A DNA stretch of 38,887 nt from Chromera velia (taxonomy: Eukaryota; Sar; Chromeraceae). A model generated the notes under the pieces. It worked only from the letters and a program-made list of their open reading frames with translations. It searched no databases and was not told the DNA's origin. Each line of letters begins with the position of its first letter. The first letter of the stretch is position 1. Positions 22,976-31,034 of the stretch are shown one piece after another. The DNA is taken from positions 126,923-165,809 of the forward strand of contig JAHBMJ010001438.1 of NCBI GenBank assembly GCA_018398765.1, given 5' to 3'. A program made the translations under genes and the position numbers.

Positions 22976-23734
22976 CTGTCCAGCTTATTCTGCATACACA
23001 AGGTTCCAAGGACAAAACCAAGAGCCTAAGAAGCAGCGGATCCGGACAGGCTAACCTGAGGGTTGACCCCAGGGCTCCCAAGACTGTGACCTGCAAGGAG
23101 AGAGTAAGGAGAGCGATGAGGACAGCAGTACTTTAATACCTAGATAAGGCCGGCAGCCCTTCCCCGCTTGAATAAGAGGAGAAGCAGCAAGCAGTAAGAC
23201 GTTGGAAACAAGACTAAGACGGCTGGTGTCCACTGAACCCACCTCCAAGCTCCACTTCATGCCGACCCGAGGTGACCCAACAACACCCGTCTCCTCCAGA
23301 GCCCCGAAAGTGCACTCCAAAAAAAAAAGTCAAAACCGAGAAAACGCTCTGTCAGACATCTTCTACAACCATCAGAAGACATCTGACAGAGCGCTTTTTG
23401 TTACAACATTTCTGTGGGAAAAGTCTGTTTGCTCAGAGGTTCAGGACTCCGTAGTTTTAAACCTGTGGACCTTCAAGATGGACAAGAGACTTCAGACCCG
23501 ATTATTGGCCGACAGAGGCAAACTCGGCTGCGTGCGTCGAAGGGGCAGGGTGCCGCCACCACCTCTGGCCCCGTGGCGGCGCCTCTCAGACCCACGATGA
23601 GCCTATGTCTGGACCTGCCACTGGGGGGGTTTGATCCCCCTTGCCTAAGGTTTAGAAGTGCAGACTTCTGAACCCCGGGGGGGGNGGGGGGGGGGGGGTG
23701 TCCGACCTAATTCGAGGTCCCTGACCCAAAACAG
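22976..23734. other. Central spacer of the foldback element, with hairpin
   Basis: No supported coding frame. A 20-bp-stem hairpin (23345-23364 with 23374-23393, 18 of 20 paired, 9-base loop) is built on CGCTCTGTCAGA. A G-run with one N at 23677-23698 marks poorly resolved sequence. Confidence 0.6.
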
Positions 23735-24687
23735 TTACAGAGATTTGGAAACACCTGCAGGTCAGTTAAGGAAGCGCGGCTCGCTCTCTCGCTTTGTATG
23801 ATGATTTGTTTAGCATCCAGCTTCTTTATCCTGCTAGGAGTTTGATGAAAACGCACAAGGGAGGTCATTGGGACAGGGTCGATGGAGAGTCTCCATTTTT
23901 TGACCGCCTCTTCTGAAGCTTTGCACAGCTCTCAGTCGTGCCAAACATTTTTCCACCCAGACCAATCGCTCAGCTTAAAATTGAAGTTTCATGCATTTGA
24001 ATGTCTTCCACTTGCTCCGTGTGTGTCAGTCTTTCAAAGCGGTCCATACTATCCCGACACAAGTGCTACTTACTCGTTCAATGACATCTTTTCTCATTTG
24101 TGGCACTCCGTACTGGTCTCCATCTAAACATCTGGATCTACCTACAGACCTGTCCTTCTTTTTTACAGTTTCTCATTGACATACGCAGAACGATTTGCAA
24201 GCTTTTACGCCGTGTATTGTGAGTTCTTTGTGAATAGAATTATGTTGTCTCTGTGCTCTGTTCTTCGGAATCCTCTCTGACCCCTGCTGACCGTCTCTTG
24301 TCCGGTCTGTCCAGTCTAGCTGTGAAGCCCTCCTTCCTGCACTGTTTCCCTTGCAGAAGAAGCAATTCTTTGTACTTGATTAGCGGCGCTAAACGTTACT
24401 GTTAAGCATATCCATTAGTGTTGTGCCTGTGTATTTCTTTGCAGGTAACATTCACTAACTTCCACATACCGCGGTGATCGTAATTTTTCCCATGATGCAC
24501 CTTAGCTAATCAACCAGTCTTTTAAGCACATTTGAACAGATTTGCACAGAAGTAGCGATTTTAAATGCTCTAAAAAACTTTAAATTGCTTTAAGTAACCT
24601 AGTTTTACTTTATAATGAAGCTAGAATATAGTGAATTTAAAAGTCACTTTGAATTCCACTAAGTCCTACTTTGGAGTCCACTCTGTT
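23735..24687 (+). repeat. Right inverted arm of the foldback element
   Basis: Same orientation as the solitary arm at 15645-16645, sharing the outer end ...TTGGAGTCCACTCTGTT. It lacks about 11 bp (CTGCTGGAGCC) that both other copies have near the inner third. Confidence 0.9.
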
Positions 24688-25371
24688 AAAGCCAAGTGGG
24701 AAGCTTGAGCCTATGTTTTACGGACCCTTTGAGGTAAAAAAGAAAGTGGGAAGCAATGCGTATGAGCTGATTTTCCTGGCAGGGGTGAGGGGTTATAATG
24801 TGATCAATGTGTCCTACCTGAAGAAGTATGAGAGAAAGAAGGACGATCCGCCACCTGCCATTCGGTTGCCTACCTCAGAAGAAGTAGAGTATGAAGTGGG
24901 AGAGATCCTTAATCACACAAAGATCAATAAGCAGGCGCACTATCTAGTATAGTGGAAAGGAGAGAGTAAAGGGAATGCATGGTGGGAGTCTGTTGTGAAT
25001 TTAACACATGCAAAGGAATCACTACATGCATTTAAGGAGAAGAAAAGACAACAAGAAAGAGAGAAGCAAGTAACGAGCAGGTGTAGGTGGCAGTTCAGGA
25101 GTAGAAAAATAAATTCTATTTGAGCACAAATGACAGGTTTATGGAGCAAAATGCATGCATGTGAGTTCTGGAGAGATGAAAAGGATTAGGGAAAAGAAAT
25201 GAGTCAGTCGTGCATCTTCCTTGACATAGGGTAGCGTGTGCGTGGTCGGGCTTAACAGTCTAACTTCTATCTTCACTCATGGTTCGTTCGCGTATGCACG
25301 TCCGTCGGCGTCCATATTAGTTTGTATTGCCTACTTATGTATATACCTTGTAGAGTTTGTGTGTCCGCGTT

Positions 25372-25777
25372 TGTGAGAAGTTCGGCCCCAGCGGACCGAA
25401 GTCTCAGTGTCCCGCCGCCTTATAATGTCAAGCGACCAGGAACTATCGCGAGTGCGCGCACCATGAGCGTCATGCAGATAAATGCGTGCAAGCACATACG
25501 ATCGAATTGATTGAATCAGATGCATCACTATGGGAAAAACAGACAAGCCAGAAATAAGTTCAGAGTATGAGAGTAGGTCCGAAGTGACTAGACCATACCT
25601 GACTGTGTGTGGCTTATGCACGATGGTTGTGACTCTGTGAAGAGTGAGTGACTGCATTGGACAGACTCTCGAAAGATGTTTCTATATTTCATATGTTGTA
25701 TTACACACAGTAGCATCATGTTTCTGTATCTGTACCTTCTAGCTTCAATCTACCAGAATGGACCTAATCTTTCCAGT
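25372..25777 (+). repeat. 5' LTR of the nested small retroelement
   Basis: 406 bp, aligned along its whole length with 26892-27286; differences are mostly single transitions and one short indel. Confidence 0.88.
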
Positions 25778-25794
25778 GGTGCTCCCAGGCGGGT
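25777..25794 (+). other. Candidate primer-binding site of the nested retroelement
   Basis: TGGTGCTCCCAGGCGGG directly at the 3' edge of the first repeat begins with TGG, as expected for pairing with a tRNA 3' end. The tRNA is not identified. Confidence 0.5.
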
Positions 25795-26891
25795 AAGAAC
25801 TGGAGCTTTCAGAATTAGATTGAAGGCGTGTTCTGGCCATTGAGCAGGGAGAAGAAGAAACAGGTCTGGCGGTAAGGTATGCATGTGAGAGATGAGCGGA
25901 GTGATGCGGAGTGACTGATATCGGACCGATCTTTGCCTACCCCTACGACTGCCCCCACAACAGAAGAATGGAAAGGATTGGGAAGGAGAAGGAAGCATAG
26001 AAGGAAAAAAAAAGAGTGGAAGAGAAGGAAAGGAAAGATGAAGATGAAAGGGAAGAGGCAGTCGCTTCACTCACAGAAGATTTGCACGAACATGCATACA
26101 GAGATGAGGAAATGACCAAGATACCCGTACAGAAGCAGCAAAAGATGATACACAGCATCAGAGCCCAACAAAAAGATTCTGAAGCAGCTACAATTGGAGC
26201 AAAGTGAGTTGCAAGAGTTGACAGATGTTTGTGATGCAACTTGATTAAGACTGCAAGTGAGATGGACAGATTTAATGTGGCTGGAGAGGAGTAGAGACGG
26301 TCAGTCATCTGTAGCCTCTGATGGAAGGAAACGAAAAGGGGGATCAGATCTTGCCCTGGCCGATGGAAGTGAATGAAAGGCAGAGGGGCTTAGCACAATG
26401 AACCATCAGATCATTTCCAGTACTCGCAGGTATTTACATAGATGTTTGAAGACTGATGAAGCAAGGAGAGAGGCCAAAGCGCACTTGGCGACTTGAGTGA
26501 CCTGCGTATGAATTCAGTCTCCGATGCTTAGATTGTTAGCTAGAAATGGGGATATCCTGATAAAGACGTGGGTTCTGCTTTCACGTACATAAGTATTGAA
26601 GCCGACTAAGTCACAGTGACTTATGAGAATAAGCAAGGATTCTAGAAAAGAGAGAATCACACTTCTAAGAAAAAGACGATTACACAAATATTAAGATAGA
26701 AAGATCGGAAGGAAAAGAAAGGGCAAGAAAAAATATAGAAATAGAAGGTGTCAATGGTGACTTTAACTGATGAATAGGTGATGATAGGTGAGAAAAAGTG
26801 AGCACAAATTTACGAGAGGTTCCCCAAGAGATGTTCAGGAGAAAAAAAAAAAGAAAAGGGGATGAATGGTGAGTCGCCAGGACAGGGGGTA

Positions 26892-27286
26892 TGTGAGAAG
26901 TTCGGCCCCAGCGGACCGAACTTTCAGTGTCCCGCCGCCTTATAATGTCAAGCGACCAAGAACTATCGCAAGTGCGCACACCACGAGCGTCATACAGATA
27001 AATGCGTGCAAACACGTACGATCGAATTGATTGAATTAGATGCATCACTATGGGAAAAACAGACAAGCCAGAAATAAGTTCAGAGTATGAGAGTAGGTCC
27101 AAAGTGACCAGACCATACCCGACTGTATGTGGCTTGTGCACGATGGTTGTAACTCTGTAAGAGTGGGTGACTGCATTAGACAGACTCTCGAGAGATGCTT
27201 CTATATTCTATATATTGCGTAGCATCATATTTCTGTATCTGCACCTTCTAGCTTCAATCTACCAGAATGGACCCAATCTTTCCAGT
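26892..27286 (+). repeat. 3' LTR of the nested small retroelement
   Basis: 395-bp direct repeat of 25372-25777. It is followed at once by the GCGTT target duplication. Confidence 0.88.
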
Positions 27287-27344
27287 GCGTTTGTCTGAAA
27301 AAATTGGAACCGAGCGTGGTCGTCGGCTTTGAGCAGCGGGCAGG

Positions 27345-27617
27345 TGTAGGCCGGCTACGAGCGGTGGGCACGCGACGGGCCTGTAGAATGGCGGCGCCGT
27401 GAAGCACATGTGTGATTTATATGGCACTGGCCGCTCTGGCATTATGTAGCAATCTGACGTGGCCTAACATTAGAAAAGCATCAACCTGCCTTCTAGCGAC
27501 TGTTTGATCTGTTTAACTGAACATTGTATGAACTTTTCTAGGTTAAACTTATATATCAAGGAACCTCTGAATGTACATCAACGTATTTAGAGTTCTTAGC
27601 CTCATAGAACGCCAACA
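27345..27617 (+). repeat. 3' LTR of the chromovirus
   Basis: 273 bp, TGTAGGCCGG...CGCCAACA, followed by the GTAGC target duplication. Relative to the 5' LTR it has a 3-bp deletion in the TATA-like region and many transitions. The tract just before it (gagcagcgggcagg) is only a weak polypurine tract. Confidence 0.93.
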
Positions 27618-28110
27618 GTAGCCTATGTTTCTAGAAATGATATAAAAAATCTGTTCTATATAGTTCTTTTTCTATCGTTACAACGTCTTCTTACATTAAG
27701 TTTCAGCTTCTAGCTCCTTAGTACCAATTTTAAGAACAAGTTTTTTATGGAAATGCGCCGCTTTAGGGAGGCAAAAAGCACCCCACTCGCCCCCGGCATA
27801 TGTAGAACCTAGAGTTAGAACTTTGAAGCTCAAACTAATAATTACTGGCTTTCAGTTTCTTGTTACCCGCCTTTGGCAGCTTTCAATCAAGACATATAAT
27901 TTTCTTCGATGGCATGCAGCCGCCTTTGATCAAGATTAAGACCATCTTTAGCAGTCTTCGATCAAGCATAACAATCTTTCTGGGGCCTTTTTTTGGCAAA
28001 AGACCATGCGCGTGTATGGGCTGGGGTTTTTTTGTTTTGTAAGTGCCCCCCGCTTTGCTTTTTGGGGCCATTTACTCGGAAATCATACATGCATGCATCG
28101 CCACACGGTT
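27618..28110. other. Non-coding flank of the retrotransposon
   Basis: No gene. The AT-rich first 100 bp is followed by a GGCCCC/AAAGCAAAGCGGGGGGCACTTA-type dispersed repeat in reverse orientation near 28030-28075, related to the units at 15145-15226. Confidence 0.5.
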
Positions 28111-28268
28111 CCAGTGCAATTGTTTTTAAGTACCGTCCAGAGCTTCATTTTCCAGGCCACAATTCCTGGCCTGGAAAGCGAAGCTCTGGAGGGCACTTAA
28201 AAATAATTATGGACCAGAAAGTGAAGCTCCATGAAGCTCTAGAGGGCACTTAAAAACAATTGCACTGG
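28111..28268. repeat. Nested palindrome (outer 21-bp and inner 23-bp inverted repeats)
   Basis: The outer arms 28111-28131 and 28248-28268 are perfect reverse complements (CCAGTGCAATTGTTTTTAAG core). Inside them, 28137-28159 pairs with 28167-28189 with two mismatches and a 7-base loop. The inner right arm and its GGAGGGCACTTA tail are partly repeated at 28210-28250. Confidence 0.85.
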
Positions 28269-28274
28269 GACTAC

Positions 28275-28740
28275 CTGGCGATGCAATGCCATACATGCAT
28301 GATTTCCAAGTAAATTTTGGATGAAAAAGTGAGGGTGCAGGGGCTCGAACCTGGGACCTCGCCGTATGCTTTTGAAAGCCCCAAATTTCGCTTTCTGGGC
28401 CATTTGCACGCTTTGCGTACGTTAGATTAATTCTAGAACCGCGTGGCGATGCATGCATATTTTTCGAGTAAATTTGGATAAACAAGTGAGGGTGCTGGGG
28501 CTCGAACTGACCACCTCGACTGGTCCCCCAAAATTCACTTTCCGGGCTACTCGCACACTTTGCGTGCCTCAGATCTGGGACCGCGTGGCGATGCATGCAT
28601 GCTTAATTTCCGAATAAATTTTGACGAAAAAGTGAGGGTGCCGGGGCTCGAACCGATGACCTTGAGTACTCCAAAATTCTACAAAATTTGCTTTCTGGCC
28701 CATTCGCACGCTTTGCATGCGTTAGATGCATGCATGGAAG
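28275..28740 (-). repeat. Three tandem tRNA-like (SINE-like) units
   Basis: Three units spaced about 146-157 bp carry, on the minus strand, a Pol III B-box-like word GGTTCGAGCCC (28341-28351, 28498-28508 with one change, and 28644-28654). Each follows a partial A-box-like TGGCCCAGAAAG by about 50 bp. The B-box is followed by a tRNA 3'-half-like CACCCTCA and, in units 1 and 3, a TTTTT terminator. Each unit also carries GGCGATGCATGCAT. No complete cloverleaf can be drawn, so these are tRNA-derived repeats rather than tRNA genes. Confidence 0.6.
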
Positions 28741-29158
28741 CTTTTGTTAAAAAAAGCCCCATGCACTAAGGCCCAACGAGATATATTCCTATATGCCCAA
28801 CCGATTTAATTTTTCTTCGGGGTCAGTGTCTGCATTCTTTTTGGCTCGTTCTCTGCCGCATTGTCTTGCATCGAAGTCTTTCCAGCCCACAAGTTGTCAG
28901 ACTCTGCAGGTATTGATCCTTCCCATCTCTTGCTCGAGTCGTCTCCTCAATTTTTGAAATCACTTTTCTTGTGCCAATCCGCCCTTCCAAAAATCAACCG
29001 AGATGGAGGCAGAAGCAGACTTCGTGATCTAAAAGCTTTTGGCTCTCGAAGAAATGTTTTTCAAAGTTTTTGAGACCTTTCAAACTAAAAGGCGGGTCTT
29101 GCAGAAAATCAAAATCTGAAATCGAGTTGCTAATTCTTCGTCTTTTTATACTGCACAG
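28741..29158. other. Spacer before a candidate exon
   Basis: Short open frames exist on both strands but none has a recognisable domain. A GCA-G/gtattg donor-like site near 28909 could end an exon of the unit at 29159, without further support. Confidence 0.35.
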
Positions 29159-29386
29159 TCCGAACCGCTCCCCCAAGAGGCCGCCGCTCTTTCCCTTCTT
29201 CACATGCATGTTGAGATCCAGCTTCGTGACCTGAAGAAAAGTTTCCATGCAGAGCTAGATCAACTTACTAGCTACAATTACAACATGGACCTTTTTGGTC
29301 TCTTTGCCTCAACTATTGGGAGTGTCATCAGCTCTTTCCAAGCTGTGTCACCCGACACATTGCACAGAGTGCTTGATGTGGGACAG
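29159..29386 (+). pseudogene. Candidate exon or gene fragment of unknown function
   Basis: An open stretch of 76 codons after a good acceptor (ttatactgcacag), ending CAG directly before TAA at 29387. The peptide is alpha-helix-like (MHVEIQLRDLKKSFHAELDQL...VSPDTLHRVLDVGQ) with no known domain. The frame is truncated exactly where the GGAGTGT-bounded segment begins. Together with the GACAG duplication this suggests that the exon was interrupted by that segment and once continued toward the ankyrin gene. The donor gtaact at 29386 is an alternative explanation. Confidence 0.35.
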
Positions 29387-29866
29387 TAACTCTCGGAGTG
29401 TTCCAGGCTTAGGACCTAAAATCGGATTATGTTTTGCGGAGTATGTTTTCAGAGTATACCAATCGGAGTGTGTCTATTGGAGTGTGTTCAGGCGGAGTGT
29501 TACACAAGCTAGACCTATTATCGGAGTGTGTTCTCTAAATCAGACCACCTATGATTTTTTTTTTTTCAAAAAAAAAAAAAAATATAAAAATAGAATTATT
29601 TTTTTTATAACTTGAAGTAGGTAGCTTGGTTTATTCTTTAGATTTCTTACGGAAAAAAGTTTATGGAAATCTATTTTTATAATTTTTTAATTTAGTTTTT
29701 ATATGATAAATGTGACTGTACATATGTTTCTCTATGTTTTTTAGCGTCTTCTGGTTCTCCTAGTACGACCTCTTCCTCTTCTTGGACTCGCTCTACTCTA
29801 ATTCCAATCTTGATCTTCATCATGATCATCTGATGACAAGGCATTTTCTCACTCGCTATCAGCAGT

Positions 29867-30208
29867 CTATCGTGAATCAGATCTCTTCTTTTCTTGTGCT
29901 TTCGCTTGTGCCGCTTCCTTTTTCTTTTCATGTTGTTTGTTTTTCTTCTCTGCAGCTGCCTTCTCTTTCAGTGAAAAACCAATCAACTCACCTTCTTGCA
30001 CCCAAGACTCTTCACCGCCTTTCCACTTTACTTTATACTCTTTCTTCCTTCCTTCTTTCCTGGCTGCCAGCAACTTTTCGACTACCCATACTTCTTGTTT
30101 CTTGCCATCTTTTTCTAGAAACTTTCTCACCTCATTTGAATGAATGATGTATTTTACAGCAAGCTCTCCTCCTTCTTTCAATCGCCTCCTGGAAAATTCT
30201 CTGAAGTA
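29867..30208 (-). pseudogene. Chromodomain fragment, probably mobile-element derived
   Basis: A minus-strand frame of about 110 codons with no convincing ATG. The chromodomain core EVWVVEKLLAARKEG...EYKVKWKGGEESWVQ lies at about 29985-30100. It has the aromatic and WKG features of methyl-lysine readers, followed by a very Lys/Glu/Ala-rich helix. A basic stretch (KRKRKRHKRKHKKRR) follows in another frame to about 29870, suggesting a frameshift. It is distinct in sequence from the chromovirus chromodomain at 24.9 kb. It could be the tail of another integrase or of a host-like gene carried by the GGAGTGT-bounded segment. Confidence 0.6.
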
Positions 30209-30262
30209 GAAAAAGAAGAAGAAGAAGAAACATTTGATTCAGAAGAGGACTGAGGGGCTGTA

Positions 30263-30818
30263 TCACGGAGGATACGGGCTGCATGCAGCCGGCCCCCCTT
30301 GAATGTATTCAGTCTCGATTCGTTTGCCCAACCACTGGACAGACAGTAGGAAATCTTTTTGTGTCACCACCTGAACAGGCCTCCACACTGTTCTTGTTGG
30401 ATCTTCCTCAACTGGGGCGGGTGCACTGTGCTTTCTGCATTGCTTTCTGCACTGTGCTTTCTGTTCTTGCGATCCTTTTTTATAGAAGAATGAACAACCA
30501 GAACTTGCCAGGACCTGTGTTGGGCGCGGTGGCCAACCAGCCTCTACAGGAGCAGGCAGCCCTCCATGAGCTTGCTGCTTGCTCATGCAGGCAGGGATTG
30601 GAAGGGCAGGAATGTAGGCTGCCTTCAACAAAAGCAAGCCTGGCTTTGCTGTGGAGGGGTTCAGGAGGTGGAGTCCCACAGGGGCGTCTGTCTAGGTCAG
30701 GTTTATATGGTGCATAAAATGGTTTTCTATTTTGGGCAGATGGGTGAATGGAGTGCTCCAGTTTCAACTCTACCACTTGTAGGACCATATACAGGACGTG
30801 TGCCTCCAACACTATCAC
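30263..30818. other. Open but unassigned stretch
   Basis: Both strands stay open for 110-145 codons. The minus-strand frames are rich in Pro, Ala and Gln and lie directly upstream of the chromodomain fragment, so they may be its decayed N-terminal part. No domain is recognised and I make no coding call. Confidence 0.3.
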
Positions 30819-31034
30819 TAATTGTAAGAAAACCTTCTAGATAAATCTAATTTGTCTTAGTATGGCTCACGTGGCCTCTAAACCACCTATTTCCAGTGTG
30901 TGTCACCTTTATTGGTGTGTCACAGCGCTAGGACCGAATTCCAGAGTGTGTACCACCATTGCCGGAGTGTTAAGCCTCCTACGCCTAAGTCCAGAGTGTG
31001 CACCCAGACACACTCCGACAGATATTGACCCACG

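Larger units (their letters stand above)
21953..24687. mobile_element. Foldback (long-TIR) DNA element inserted in the integrase
   Basis: 2735 bp with inverted arms of about 1 kb: left 21953-22975, right 23735-24687 on the opposite strand. The outer ends are AACAAAGTGGACTTC on the left and, reverse-complemented, AACAGAGTGGACTCC on the right. A 4-bp direct duplication AAAG flanks it exactly (21949-21952 and 24688-24691). Removing the element plus one AAAG leaves the host integrase in frame, which fixes the boundaries independently. The 760-bp centre has no convincing coding frame, so it is non-autonomous. I cannot name the transposase superfamily. Confidence 0.9.
20778..25123 (+). pseudogene. 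Integrase with C-terminal chromodomain, split by a nested element
   Basis: Entered by a frameshift after RNase H. The zinc-binding region (21057-21215) has H...GGHLG, FYWPHM and KCDAY, where the last position is normally Cys. The catalytic core follows with SLDF, SDRDPRF and TERDNQTIE supplying D, D and E, with a frame change near 21295 and stops at 20949, 21240 and 21635. The C-terminal GPF/Y-type module is cut at 21952 by the foldback element and resumes at 24692 (KLEPMFYGPFEV). A chromodomain lies at about 24889-25040 (EVGEILNHTK...YLV-stop-WKGE...WWESV), interrupted by TAG at 24950. Chromodomains of chromoviruses target insertion to marked chromatin. The last stop is TGA at 25121-25123. 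Confidence 0.92.
25372..27286 (+). mobile_element. Small LTR retroelement without pol, nested in the chromovirus 3' region
   Basis: 1915 bp bounded by direct repeats 25372-25777 and 26892-27286, both starting TGTGAGAAGTTCGG and ending TTTCCAGT. A 5-bp duplication GCGTT flanks it (25367-25371 and 27287-27291). A TGG-starting primer-site candidate follows the first repeat, and a purine-rich tract (GGACAGGGGGTA) precedes the second. The 1.1-kb interior has only short frames. One, near 25990-26206, encodes a Lys/Glu-rich, coiled-coil-like peptide that could be a gag remnant. No protease, RT or integrase is seen, so it resembles TRIM/LARD-type non-autonomous elements. The 3' LTR end is not the usual CA. 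Confidence 0.85.
16884..27617 (+). mobile_element. Ty3/gypsy chromovirus, complete but degenerate, with two nested insertions
   Basis: Full-length LTR retrotransposon. The LTRs are 16884-17159 and 27345-27617, both TG...CA, flanked by the 5-bp duplication GTAGC (16879-16883 and 27618-27622). Order inside: primer-binding site, gag, protease, reverse transcriptase, RNase H, integrase, chromodomain. This order and the C-terminal chromodomain define the chromovirus branch of Ty3/gypsy. The pol frame is interrupted by stops at 20284, 20491, 20949, 21240, 21635 and 24950 and by frameshifts near 20770 and 21295. A foldback element (21953-24687) and a small LTR element (25372-27286) are inserted within it. 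By eye the LTRs differ at about 30 positions, nearly all transitions, so the insertion is old. Without the nested elements it is about 6.1 kb, a normal chromovirus length. Confidence 0.95.
29387..31021. mobile_element. Candidate element bounded by GGAGTGT-rich ends
   Basis: Direct GACAG copies lie at 29382-29386 and 31017-31021. Next to them, the left end reads ...GGAGTGTTCCAGG and the right end, reverse-complemented, reads GGAGTGTGTCTGG. Each end holds several more GGAGTGT/CAGAGTGT words over about 150 bp (29394-29535; 30893-31014), a subterminal-repeat pattern typical of DNA transposons. The two sides also share CTAGGACC.AA and CTCTAAA...CCACCTAT words. The interior holds a T12/A15 hairpin (29557-29580) and a chromodomain frame on the minus strand. 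No transposase is recognised, and the left end has eight extra bases before the first GGAGTGT. Confidence 0.45.

Noticed and set aside
15956-24179. 60-62-codon frame present in all three foldback arms (15956-16138, 22460-22648, 23991-24179)
   Set aside because: It is shared because the arms are nearly identical DNA. There is no start context, domain or codon-level conservation that I can show.
17326-24952. Stop-codon reassignment (TAA/TAG = Gln) suggested by Gln-to-stop positions in the retroelement
   Set aside because: Stops at Trp and Arg positions, frameshifts and mutated active sites coexist, and host genes here end plausibly at TAA, TAG and TGA. Decay explains the pattern better.
28275-28740. 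Three real tRNA genes on the minus strand
   Set aside because: T-loop and acceptor-like parts are present, but no anticodon arm or matching 5' acceptor strand can be drawn.
28275-28740. CRISPR-like array
   Set aside because: Unit length of about 150 bp, diverged repeats and a eukaryotic context do not fit.
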